A DNA stretch of 64,000 nt from Viscum album (Eukaryota > Streptophyta > Magnoliopsida > Santalales > Viscaceae): NCBI GenBank assembly GCA_963277665.1, contig OY728120.1:946293195-946357194 (forward strand). The letters are read 5' to 3'. Every line of letters starts with the position of its first letter. Position 1 is the first letter of the stretch. Made by a program: the position numbers and the translations under genes. Positions 1-10,633 of this stretch are shown in pieces. The notes under the pieces are model-generated. The model was given only the letters and a program-made list of their open reading frames with translations, had not been told where the DNA came from and ran no database searches.

Positions 1-2189
1 TCTTTTGAACGGTGCTCAGAATTGAAATCCAAGGGCACCGATGAACTCACAACGCCGGTAATTTCTTAAGGGGACCTTTACCGCAGTTGCGTTTTCTCGA
101 GAGGAGAAGTTAAAATTTGTGGATTAAATATGAAGTGAATAAAATTGTGAAACGATTTTATTTTTGTATCTAAGTGGTTATATCCTAAATGGGGGAGTTG
201 GGGTGGGAGCACCTAACTACCCATGTAAGGATATTCGTGAGGTGGGGCCCACATGAGCCCCAACCTTTCATATTCCCTTAACTCTCTTTTAACCCTCCTT
301 AAACTCCCCTCTTATTTATGATGACTCTTCCTCTTCCTCTCACCCTCTTAAATGTTTTCCAACACAAGTTAATCAATGAATTATAACTCTTCAATTTATT
401 AAATTAATTTGTTTGAATTTTGAAATACTCGTGAGAATAAAAAAATTGCTTAGCTATTATTTTATTTTGGGCATTTGTTGGGTTGAGATTTTGGTGAGAG
501 ATCTTGAGGAATAGAGAAGGGGGTTCTTCTCTCAAAGAAAGAACACAACCCTCTTCGACGAAGAATGCCTCTGACGAAGGACATTCTCCCTCAAAAAGGA
601 ACTCTTTACGATTCGAAGAACATGTTGTCACCAATGTTGTTTCCTCCTCAGACGCACCCCGAAGTCCACGGAATCGTTGACCAATCTCCATGATGCCGTT
701 CTCCAAAGCTGTCTACCGCGACGCCCGATGTTCGACATCAATTGTTGAGGTAGGGGAATATTGTATATTTCTCATTTATGTGGTTTATACCCTCAAGCTT
801 GAGTGTTTATTTGTAGGATTTATCTTTGTGGATTCCTTACATGGTTTAATTTTCATGACGAATGGGAATTAAATGAATTAATTCGTGGATCGAAAAACAT
901 TGGGTCGAATAAATTATTTCTTCTCGTTTATCTTGAGATTGAAAATCTTGAAGTGTGATAAATATTTATTTTCCAATTACTTGTGTTCATGATTCTAAAT
1001 GATGATGACCAACCAAACATGGCCATCAATCCAAAAATAGTCCATGACCCTTTTATATTTCATTCTTTGCACATTCTCCACATGTTAGTTCGTGCCAAAT
1101 AATTAATCTTGTCAAAACATCGATGTTTTGCTGAGTGTGGAATACGGACGTTGCAATCTTGACCCAAGGATCACAGATCTGTGATCATTACAATTTTTTT
1201 GGCCAGAGAATGAAGCTGCAATGTCCAGTGGAAGGGGCGGTGTGGCGGTGCGAGTGGGAGGCTTGGACAACGGAATTTCGGAGGCAGTATATTCGGCGGA
1301 GGAGGCAGCCCGTGGGTTTGGAGGAGAATAAATCGTGAGAGTGAATTTTTGTGGGATGTAGAATAGATTGGAGAGAGAAGAAGTTTTGAAAATAAATAAA
1401 ATAAAATCAAAATAAATAAAAAGAAATCAATAAGGATGGGGCATGGATGGCATGGAGTCAAAGGAGGTGGTTTTATTTTGTTGTGCGTGGACTTGGGGTG
1501 TGAGATTTAAGGAATTAAATTAAATTAAAAATAATAATAATATAATAATGTTATTATTATTTTCGTTGGGAAAATCATATTTTGACGGTATCTTCTTCGT
1601 GCGACCTCGGTTTCAAGAACCGTCAGCGGTAGTGCAACCCTGACTTCGAGATGGAATTTATGAGTCCAATATTGGATATATTTTTCGGGTTTTTGGATCG
1701 GGTACCCGAAGCGCTCGTAAAATAATAGATTTAATATTATTATTAAATCTTCGACCCGCCATAACTCATGCGTGCGACGCCCGATTGGATTGCTATCAGT
1801 GGAGATGTAATCCTGTCATTAATACGGTTGATTCAAGTCTAATGTTTGATACCAAATTTTGGTTCGTGGCTCAGGCCCACGAAACACCGAATAATAATAT
1901 TATTATTATTATTACGGGATCTTGTATCGGACATATCTCTATCATATGGTGTGGAATGACGAAACATCTGTGACGTTGTGACCCTAGAATTAAGACGGAT
2001 GTTTCAAGACCAATTTTGGTTATTTAAGTCGAGGTCGAGGCGCAGGTCCCACGAGGCCCGATTCGCGCGTGTTGTAGTGAAATGAAACTTTTTCACCAGA
2101 TATCTATTTTGGACCAATGGGTAGTCCATCTTGTGTGTTTTTTTGGTATGGGTTGTAATGGTTTGACCGGTTTTGTTAACCGGTGTCAT

Positions 2190-2700
2190 TTGAAGTACGA
2201 CCGGGTTGGTTTGAACCCGAAACCAACCGGGACCTCGGAGCAGAAACACTTATAACTTGAGCTCTGGACGTCCGATTGACGTGACGTCGACTTTGTTGGA
2301 TTCCTCTTGATGAGACGGTTCTTTTGGCATAATCCACTTGAGTTTTGGATGTGGTTGGAGTACGGTCGGGTTGGTTTAGCTTATAAACCAACTGAGCCCC
2401 TAGAACAGAAATACTAATAACTCTCAGACCGGACGTCCGTTTGACGAACCGTCAATGGTGTTGGTAATCACGTTGAGAAACGGTTCCTTTGAGTATATCC
2501 TAGGAGAGTTCGGGGTATAGTTGAGATACGGCCGGGTTGGTTCGTACACGAAACCAACCGGGCCCCCGGGACTAAAAGGCTAATAACTCACAGACCGGGC
2601 GTCCGATTGACGCTCTGTCTATTGCGTTGAGACCCCTATGACAATGCGGTCCTTTGAGATACTTCCATGGGAGTTTACGTGACACTTGGAAGTATCGACC
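2190..2700 (+). repeat. Tandem repeat of about 170 bp inside family B LTR (left copy)
   Basis: Three successive diverged units, each with the order 'CGGGTTGGTTT ... AAACCAACCGGG ... ATAACT(C) ... GGACGTCCGATTGACG ... TTGAG(A)CGGTTCCTTTGA'. Units start near 2190, 2365 and 2530. More degenerate relatives (CCCGATTGGATTG, CCCGATTCG) occur upstream to about 1750, suggesting an older and longer array. Each unit contains an internal inverted pair (GGTTGGTTT/AAACCAACC). Confidence 0.75.
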
Positions 2701-2814
2701 AGTAGATCATGGAGCGGACCCTCCAAGAGACGAGCATACGGAGTATGAAGACCTTGTAGCTTGCTGAGACCTGATGACTGTTTGTCTGATTCGAGTCAGA
2801 GTGACTTGTATAGC

Positions 2815-3010
2815 CCAGTGGGGAGCACTACTTTGTTTGGGTGGAAGACCCACGGTGGGGAGAACTACTGTGTTTGGGTGGCAGACCCGCGATACTCGAC
2901 ATAAGGAGTACCTCTATAGGCTATGAGGGGGAGAACTACTTTGTGAGGTGGAAGACCCATGGCGGGGAGCACTACCGTGTTTGGGTGGAAGACCCACGAT
3001 GCTCGAGAGG
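2815..3010 (+). repeat. Short tandem repeats (GTTTGGGTGGAAGACCCACG type)
   Basis: The phrase 'GGGGAGCACTACT..GTTTGGGTGGAAGACCCACG' recurs about four times between 2820 and 3000 with small changes, alternating with a 'GGAGTACCT' phrase. The partner copy of family B is truncated before this point, so the array is seen only once in the window. Confidence 0.65.
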
Positions 3011-3164
3011 AGGAGTACCTTAGAAGTCTAAGGTTAGTGAGCAGCACCTCGAAGTTGTGACAGGATCACTGTACTCGTCAGAGGAGGAGCTCTTCAGTAG
3101 TTTTGGTTTTGATATCATTAATGAAAATCCTGGTTTGAGCTGAGTCAATGACCTTTGTGTATTC

Positions 3165-3325
3165 CTCATGATTGAGATGGGTGACTTGATAACTTAGGTA
3201 TATTTATGGGCATATACCTAAGTAGTGGTTATCCGTTGTTTTCATATCTGTGTGATACCTCATTATTGAGATAGGCTACTTGATAACTTAGGTATAAGTA
3301 TGGGATTATACCTAAGTAAGGTTTA
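3165..3325 (+). repeat. Two-unit repeat with palindromic ACTTAGGTATA...TATACCTAAGT core
   Basis: Two units about 95 bp apart (near 3170 and 3265) share 'ATTGAGAT(A/G)GG(T/C)(G/T)ACTTGATAACTTAGGTAT' and then close with TATACCTAAGTA. Each core can fold on itself (ACTTAGGTATA pairs with TATACCTAAGT). It sits upstream of the LTR hairpin at 3397. Function unknown. Confidence 0.65.
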
Positions 3326-3611
3326 TCTATTTAGATCCTTCTTTGTGGTTATCCTTGTTGCATTTAGTGAGACCTTGAGGGTATCAGGGTCCCTACTGAG
3401 TATCGTTATACTCACCCCTGCACGGGCTATGCCCGCACCTCGTTGTGTTGGATGCAGACGACGGAAAACTCTGACGGAGGCCAAGTATTCGAGGACTGGA
3501 CGGTACCCGGAGGTGGACCTCACTGCCAAACCCACGTAGGATCCAAGTACAGTCATCATCGTTATCGTAGTCGCAACCAGCTCTAGGGTTCCTGCACACA
3601 GCATGTTTGAT

Positions 3612-5763
3612 TCTGGGAGGGTCTGATCCACGATCCAAGAGGGTCGATACATCAACTATATCGAAGTCCAGAGCTGATGTAACACAAAGTTCCGTCTCAT
3701 CAATAGGAACTCAACGCAATAGATGACGAGTTAATCGGACGCCCGGTCTGAGAGATATTGGCTTTTCCGTCCCAGGGACCCGGTTGGTTTTTAAGCTGAA
3801 ACCTACCAGACCATAATCCAGATATGTCCAAACCTCAATTGGAGTAATCCAAAAGAACTGTCTCACTAAGAGGAATCCAATGCAATTGACGGCACATCAA
3901 TCGGATGTCCGGTCCTTAAGCTATGGGCATTTTCGCTCCGAGGTCCCGATTGGTTTCTAGTTGAAACCAACCCGCCCATACAAAAAATATTCAAAAACCT
4001 TGAGTGTAATATACCAAAACGACTATCTCGATCCAAGGATCCCAATGAAACTGACGGTGCATCGATCGGAGGTTTGTAGCCCAAGATATGAGCGTTTGAA
4101 CGAACCTGGTCCAAAACTAGGGGGTTTGGGCCCGGTTCGATACCCCCTGGGTCGGCCCAAACCGAGTCTACCCGACCTGGGTTCAGGTCCGACCCGGTTG
4201 GTGCGGTCCGGCCCAGATGGCGTAGCCCGACCCGCGGCTCGGCTCGCGGACAAGCGGGGTATGAGGGGGCGCTACCCCCTTTGTTTCGGAAACGACAGCC
4301 CCCCTTGGTGGGGTCCACCCTCGACAGATCCGGGGGGTTACACCCCCCGATTTCACCGGAAACGTCCGACCATAATGACCGGCCGGTGAGAGCTACCGCG
4401 GGACCAGTGGCTGTCCCGCCTCCTGGAGTGCTGGCGGCCGGCCGAGCCCGGCCGCCCCTACTGGTGACCGCTGCAGCCTTAGTCCGCGGCTCCCGTTCGA
4501 TCGGCGCGGCGCGACTGCGCCATGCCCCTCCGCCGCGGCCCGCTCCGGCCGTGGCCTCCCTCGGGTTCTCCAGCGTGGCGCGACGGTGCCGCGCACCACC
4601 GCCGCGGCCTGCCCCGGCTGCGGTTCCTTCGGCCTCACCAGCGCGGCGCGACGGTGCCACGCACCACCGCCGCGGCTCGCTTTGGCCGCGGTTCCCTTCA
4701 TTCCCGTGCGGTGCGACGACACCATGCCACCTTCGCCTCATAAGTTATTGTTGATAAACAATAAAATGGGGAGGAGAAATCGGTCATGTTTGTGCGGTCC
4801 GATCTCCTCCCATTACGTTGGTAACATTCGGCCAAATTAATCAACGAAGAATGTTAAAATGAACTTGAATGAAGATAACCCCTACCTCGATAAACAATGA
4901 TGTTTGTTGGCGTCACGGAAGATGGCGTCGTGGGGTGAGGTTTTGAAGATGGCATTGGCGTGAATCCAAGGAGGGGATGAAGTCTCACTCTAGCTGTGAA
5001 GAGATGAAGGGATGGCATGTCGTCTCTCCTTGTGGTGATGGCAATTTTCGTCGAAGGATGACGTTCTTAGGGGAAGGAACTAGATCTCTCTCCCCAATTA
5101 TTAACACAACAAGCTAAACCCACAATAAAATAAGTCTCATCTTATTTTATTAATTCATGCGATGCATTTAAATTTTAAAATTCAAACACATAACTCTCTT
5201 AATTTATTAAGTGTGTTGGCATGATTTAATGCGGGGAAGGTGGGGAGAGGAGAAGTCACCCACTTAATTACAGGGGGGTTTAACAAGTTTAAAGGGGGAG
5301 AGTTAAGGGTTAGGGAATGTGAAGAGTTGGGGCTCGTGTGGGACCCACCTCACATTTATCCTCTCAAGGGTAGTTAGTAACTAGTGGGTCCCAACCCAAC
5401 TCCCACACCTAGGATATAACCACTTAGAATAAAGAATAAAATTGTAACACAATCTTATTTTACTTTTCATTTAATCCACATTTTTTAAACAACTCCTCCC
5501 AAGCAGATGCATCTTTGGTAAAGGTCCTCTTAAGCAATTACCAACGCTGCGGTTCCATCGGTGCCCTCAGATTTAAATTATGAGCACCGGTTCAAAAGAT
5601 AAAAAAACCCGCTCGTTCGTTCACTGAATATACCCGAGTTAAACTTCGGAAATTGATTCCGGGCACACCGGGCCTCGGAATCAGGTGCTTTCAGAAACTG
5701 CATACTCGTAAAATCCCAAATAATTTAAGAAAAATTTTTCCTTGAAATTTATGGGTCTTTACA
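3612..5763 (-). repeat. Family B LTR, right copy (minus orientation, 5' end at 5763)
   Basis: On the minus strand the repeat begins TGTAAAGACCC at 5763, directly after an integrase reading frame that should have continued; this marks the insertion point in the family A gypsy element. It runs leftward through blocks homologous to the left copy (GTGCTCA...GGGCACCGATG region near 5550-5600, the GAGGTAGGGG block near 4880, the 170-bp tandem units 3640-4090) and stops near 3612, where it meets the left copy tail to tail. It is therefore 3'-truncated relative to the left copy. The far end of the inserted element is left of the window, so its target duplication (expected GTCTA on the minus strand) cannot be checked. 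Confidence 0.75.
4504..4735. repeat. GC-rich 69-bp tandem repeat (about 3.3 units)
   Basis: Units starting near 4504, 4573 and 4642 share GCG(C/T)GGCGCGAC ... CCGCCGCGGC ... and differ by scattered substitutions. The period of 69 is a multiple of three, so frames stay open on both strands and give long apparent proteins rich in Arg, Ala, Gly and Pro. I see no domain, and the composition is unlike any other part of the window. This block is absent from the corresponding place in the left family B copy. Confidence 0.75.
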
Positions 5764-7113
5764 TAGACGAGTCATCCAGTTTCTCAGCACTTGTTCTCTT
5801 GTATCAAGAATTATGACAGGCTTTTCACAATAAGATAGATCAGGTTCCAGTTCTAATTCCTCATAGGTGAGTACATGCATTGGGTCAAACATGTATTTTA
5901 TCAACAGTGATACGTGGAACACATCGTGAACTTTGGAGAGATTTGGCGGCATTTCCAAATGATAAGCTACAACCCCAATTCGTTCTAGAATTTCGAAAGT
6001 TCCGATGTACCTGGGACACAATTTACCTTTCTTACCAAAAGTTATAACTCCCTTACATGGAGATACCTTCAAGAAAACATGATCTCCTACCTCAAATTAC
6101 AAATCCTTCCTTTAGTTATTGGCATAGCTCTCCTGCCTACTTTGAGCTGCTTTGATGTGGTTTTGGATTACCTTCACCTTTTCCATCGTTTCCTCCACCA
6201 GTTCTGGGTCTACGAGTTTTCTTTCACCAAAATCATCCCAATAGGTTGGTGTGCGACATCTCTTTACATATAACGCTTCATATGGTGCCATCCTAATACT
6301 TTAATGGAAGCTATTGTTATAGGAAAATTTCATCAGAGGTAAATATTGATCCCACATACCCTGAAAGTCAAGTGAGCAAGATCTGAACATGTCTTATAAG
6401 GTTTTAATAGTCTTTTCTAATTGTCCATCAGTTTGGGGTGGTTGGCAGTGTTCAAACGATGTTAAATATCTAGGGATTTCTAAATACTATTCCAGAATAT
6501 TGATGTAAAACATGGATCATGATAAAAAAAAATCGATAGGGGTACTCCATGAAGTATTAAAACTTCATTAATATACAGTCTTTCTAGTCATTCAAGTGGT
6601 AAATCTTCTCTTATAGAAAGAAAATGTGCTGACCTGGTAAGACGATCAACGATGACCCATATTGCATCATTCCTTCTTAGAGTCTTTGGTAGGCCCACGA
6701 CAAAGTCCATCGTAATATTATCCCATTTCCACTCAGGTATGGGAAGAGGTTGCATGAATCCTCCAGGCTATTGCCTTCCAGCTTTCACTTGTTGACAAAC
6801 CATAAATCTTGACACAAAACTAGCAATCTCCCTCTTCATGTTGTCCCACCAAAAAATGTTCCTTCAAATCTCTATACATTTTGGTGCTACCAGGGTGTAT
6901 AGAGAAATTGGAACTATGAGCATCATCCAACAATTCTCTTTTTAGATTCGGTATATCAGGAACACAAAATCTTTCCCCAAATTTCAAAATTCCATCTTCA
7001 TACACAATGTCACTCAATATCCCATCGTTCACAGATTTAATCTTATTTTGAAACTCTTCATCATCAGTCTTAGAACTCTTTATCCTTTCTAGTAAATATG
7101 GTTTGACAACCAT
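5764..7113 (-). pseudogene. Integrase relic of family A gypsy element (5' zinc domain to C-terminal domain)
   Basis: The N-terminal HHCC zinc-binding part is visible at 7113-6820 (DDAHSSNFSIHPGSTKMY, with the two histidines in the usual H-x-x-H spacing of gypsy integrases). The catalytic core follows in pieces over about 6800-6290, including VDRLTRSAHFL and a degraded second motif HDPCFTS where SDRDPRFTS is usual. The C-terminal piece 6072-5764 has PRYIGTFEIL followed by VHDVFHVSLL, typical of the end of plant gypsy polyproteins. It then stops at CKDP because the sequence from 5763 belongs to another element. Integrase would join cDNA to host DNA; this copy cannot, because of stops, frameshifts and the truncation. 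Confidence 0.88.
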
Positions 7114-7355
7114 TTGAAAAAGTATCTAGGTTTCGCCTTCAAGGGTAATTCACATATCCATCTTCACTAGATCCATGAAAATAGGATCCCTTTCAACTCT
7201 CATCTTGTTTAAAAGTCCATGATCCTTTCTACTCAAAGCATCTGACACCTTATTTTCCTTCCCCTGGTGGTAGTGTATCATTCAATCATAATCCTTGAGT
7301 AGTTCAAGCCATCTCCTTTGCCTCATGTTGAGTTGTTTTTGTGAGAAAATATACT

Positions 7356-7600
7356 TCAAACTCTTGTGATCAGTATTAATCTCACATTTTCACCATATAG
7401 ATAGTGTCTCCATATCTTCAAAGAAAATATTACAGCTGCTAACTCAGGATCATGTGTAGGATAGTTTTGCTCATGAATTTTTAGCTGTCGTGATGCATAG
7501 GCAATAACCCTATCATTCTGTATAAGGAAACAACCAAGTACTTTCTTTGTAGCATCAATATAAATAACAAACCCATCATTCCCCAATAGTAAAGTCAATA
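7356..7600 (-). pseudogene. RNase H relic of family A gypsy element
   Basis: Open for 80 codons on the minus strand with [18 protein letters not shown], then [20 protein letters not shown] and PELAAVIF, the order seen in gypsy RNase H where these Asp/Glu residues hold the metal ions. It lies between RT and the integrase zinc domain, as expected. It degrades the RNA strand during reverse transcription in a living element. The next 250 bases toward the integrase contain frameshifted connection sequence. Confidence 0.88.
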
Positions 7601-7804
7601 TAGAAGAATTGACTAATATTCTATTCAGTTATTCAAAACATTCTTCACAATATTTTTTCCAATCAAATTTTACCCCTTTTCGTGTGAGCTTTGTTAATGG
7701 GTTAGCCAACTGGGAAAAATTTTGGACGAAACATCGATAATAACATGCTAAACCAATAAAAATGCGTACCTCAGTTATACTCATCGGTGCTGGCCATTCT
7801 TGGA

Positions 7805-8400
7805 TTACTCTGGTCTTATAAGGATCAACGAAGATTCTATCCTGAGAGACAATATGTCCAAGAAAATAAATCTACAGAAGCCAGAATTCACACTTGCTAA
7901 CTGTCCATATAATTCATGTCTTCTAAGAGTCTTCAGGATAATGCACAAGTGATTTTCATGATCTTCATAGCTTTTGGAGTATACCAAGATATCATTAACA
8001 AATACTACTAAAAAATCATTGGTATATTCCTTGAAAACTCTATTCATTAGATCCATGAATATAGAAGGTGCATTAGTCAATCCAAAAGGAATTACTGTAA
8101 ACTTGTAATGCCCGTACCTTGTTCAAAATGCTGTCATCGGAATGCATTCCTCCTTCACACAAAACTGATGGTATCCATAACAAAGGTCAATCTTTGAAAA
8201 GTATTGAGCTCCATGCAGTTGGTCAAATAAATCATTAATACGAGGTAGGGGATACATGTTCTTTATTTTTATAGCATTGATATCCCTGTAGTCGATACAT
8301 AACCTCATATATCAATCTTTCTTGTTAACAAAAAGGACAGGGGCTCCCCATGGAGAAACACTGGGGAAAATAAATCCCTTATTAATCAATTCCTCTAGTT
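7805..8400 (-). pseudogene. Reverse transcriptase relic of family A gypsy element
   Basis: Minus-strand translation gives [20 protein letters not shown] (about 8400-8340), then [20 protein letters not shown] and [12 protein letters not shown] (8308-8123), then after a shift the catalytic box FVNDILVYSKS, with FVND at 8002-7991. The usual box is YVDD or FVDD, so one of the two adjacent aspartates is replaced by Asn here. Together with an in-frame stop and shifts near 8110-8320 this makes the enzyme inactive. Family assignment (Ty3/gypsy RT) is secure from the block order. Confidence 0.92.
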
Positions 8401-8626
8401 GTTTCTTTAGTTCCACTAATTCCACAGTTTCCATTCTATAAGGGGTCTTCGATATGGTACTTGATCCAGGATTTAAATCAATGGAAAACTCAATTTCTTA
8501 TTCTGGATGATGTCCAGGTAAATGTTTTTAAAACACATCAACATATTCTTTCACAATAGGTACATACTCTATTTGTACATTCCTTTACTCACCCACAGTT
8601 GTTTCATTCTCTTCCTCCCCAATAAT

Positions 8627-9166
8627 TTAATTTAGTTGAGCTACTAGGGGTTGATCTAGATAAGAATTAGGTGGTGATGATTCTTCTTTAAAGATAAGGT
8701 GTTCTTTATCATCCTCATCAAAAATTGTAACCTCCTTCTTCTTACAATAAATATTCGCATCATGGTCTGAAAAACAATCCATACCGAGGATTATATAAAA
8801 TTCAATCATGGGTATGATGATGAGATCAACAGATAAAGAACATTTATATGCTCTAATGGGGGTTGATTCATAAAACGTTGTTGCAATGATACCTCCATTA
8901 ATAGTTTTTACTGACAACTCCCATGTTAAATCAAATTGGAAATATCTAATTTTCTTAGAAAACTGGGAATATATGAAACAATGCGATGATCCAAAATCAA
9001 ATAAAGCATTGGATAAACTTGAGGAAACCATTAAATTACCTGCCACCACGTCTTTTGGAGCTTCAACCTCAGCAGTTGTGATGGAATAAGCTTGGACTTG
9101 GTCCCTTGGCCTTTTCTGAGGTAATTTCCCATAATGATTAGGAAATTCATTTGCATACTGTCCCAT
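8627..9166 (-). pseudogene. Aspartic protease region (and last gag zinc knuckle) of family A gypsy element
   Basis: 179 codons open on the minus strand. The start overlaps the end of gag: CREMGQYANEFPNH resembles a decayed CCHC knuckle. At residues about 54-65 is ALFDFGSSHCFI, the flap of a retroviral-type protease active site in which DTG/DSG has become DFG (8998-8990). IILGMDCFSDHDANI further on matches the usual ILGMDWL...H..I of gypsy proteases. The changed active-site residue argues the protease is inactive even though the frame is open. Confidence 0.85.
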
Positions 9167-9219
9167 CTCCCTACAATTATAGCATTGAACATCGGTAGCT
9201 TCTTTCTTCCCCTTTAATC

Positions 9220-10130
9220 ACGAGCTTGGTGGGCTTTTTCACCACACTTGTAACAGACTCCCATTCCCTTCAAGAAAGTACCATGATGTTTTTTCTACAT
9301 TTACTGTAGGATGGATATTCAAATTTTCCCTTCTTCCCCTTATTTCCATTTCTAGAGTGATCACCAGATCTCTTCTTCTCTTGATTTTATTTAAAGTCAT
9401 AAGACTTAGAGAATTATTTTTCTATCTTGATAGCACATGAGACAATATCTTCGTATGACGAGAAGGATTGTGAGACTAGTGGTCGACAGAGAAACAGTTT
9501 TAACCCATCAAAGAAATGATCAATCTTACTTCTTAGGTTACATATATAATCTGTAGCGTGCCTTGCTACCCTTGTAAAGTTAGCCTCATACTTTGCGACA
9601 TTCTCATCCTCCTTTTTCCTCAGACTCCGAAATTGCCTTTACATATATGCTCGATGGTCACGAGGAAAGTATTTTTCTAAGAAAATATCTTTAAACTCCC
9701 TCCATTCCATATTTGATAATTCATCATCTTCCTTTGTGTTTTGAATCAATGAACACTATTTATCAGAATCTCTAGTGAGACAGTAAACTACCATGACAAA
9801 TTTTTCCCTTTCACTACTCCCTAAGGCATGGAATATTTTCTCTAAAGAACTTTTCCATTTCTCAGCTACCAATGTATTTTTACTCCCATTGAATGTTGGT
9901 GGTTGTTTCCTCATGAAGCGATCTAACATTGATCCTCCATGTTGTGGATCGGGGTGCTTCATACGGGTAAGGTTATTATTCATGACCTGAGTGAGTTGTC
10001 CCAGTATGGTGATAAGTTGATCAGGACTAGTTGTATCACTAGCTCCACTATAATTATCTTGAGAAGGAGGGAAATACCTATATATAGTGCGATAATTGAT
10101 ACGGTTTCCATTCCTTCCACTAGGTGCCAT
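9220..10130 (-). pseudogene. Gag relic of family A gypsy element
   Basis: The N-terminal 124 codons are open (10130-9756), beginning MAPSGRNGNR and containing a low-complexity Pro/Asp/Ser stretch and then PPTFNGSKNTLVAEKWKSSL, the usual start of the plant gypsy capsid region (PPTF.G..D...A..W...). After a frame break the capsid continues to about 9300 and reaches a CCHC zinc knuckle, CYKCGEKAHQARD, near 9265-9225. Gag would form the particle and bind RNA. Broken by at least one frameshift and several stops. Confidence 0.85.
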
Positions 10131-10619
10131 TTCTAAACAATGGCATAAACTAGATTAGTTTAAGAATCGAAATACATAATTCCAAACTTGTAAAAAACTT
10201 AACATAAATTGAAAATTTTATTGATATAATCAATAATCATAAAAAAATATTTTCTTTGAGTAAGTATATACTCATAAACCCTTTATAATGGGTTGAAAAT
10301 AAAATGAGATTTATCCTAAGCATATCCCATAGGAGTGTCATAACCAAGAGTGCAGCAAGGCCCTTTGTCGTGCACCACTTCCCATTCGAGTCTAGCTCAA
10401 AGTGGAGTTTTCAGGTTTTACCCCTAGTTACATCTGTTCCAGATCCACCTCTACCTGATCGTATCCAGATATGGATGTATTTCTCGGAAAACTCACAAAA
10501 TCTCTATAATACCAAAATTCCAGGAAGTTCTTCTATACTAATCCTCAAAGTCCATCTTAGGTCTATGTGCTCTAATCAGAGTTTATCTAAATATAGCTTC
10601 CAAGGTTTGTACTAAAATT

Positions 10620-10631
10620 CCTATGATACCA
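10620..10631 (-). promoter_or_regulatory. Primer binding site of family A gypsy element
   Basis: On the minus strand the LTR end ...GGGCGTTACA is followed after two bases by TGGTATCATAGG. This matches the plant initiator-Met-tRNA primer site TGGTATCAGAGC at 10 of 12 positions. It fixes the LTR boundary at 10634 and the direction of the element. Confidence 0.85.
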
Positions 10632-10633
10632 AC

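Larger units (their letters stand above)
1..3610 (+). repeat. Family B LTR, left copy (plus orientation, 5' end outside window)
   Basis: GC-rich LTR-like sequence that matches, in reverse complement, the right-hand copy ending at 5763. Matching blocks seen by eye are about 1-860 with 4870-5605, and about 2010-2760 with 3612-4130. The order of blocks is the same as in the minus-strand copy, so this is one long repeat in inverted orientation. The last third carries the motif TGAGTAT..ATACTCACCC (3397-3417), which in other LTRs of this window lies near the LTR 3' end, so the copy probably runs almost to its own end before meeting the other copy near 3600-3612. Its start lies left of the window by roughly 150 bases, judged from the partner. 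The middle part (about 860-2010) does not resemble the middle of the partner. No coding domain was recognised; short open frames here are chance products. It could be a 5' or 3' LTR of an element outside the window, or a solo LTR. Confidence 0.7.

Noticed and set aside
3866..4741. Long open frame (291 codons, minus strand) and overlapping frames in the GC-rich block
   Set aside because: Caused by GC-rich 69-bp tandem units in an LTR; several frames are open at once, composition is Arg/Ala/Gly/Pro only and no domain is visible.
10304..10615. 103-codon open frame on the plus strand
   Set aside because: Antisense to the family A leader between PBS and gag; no domain.
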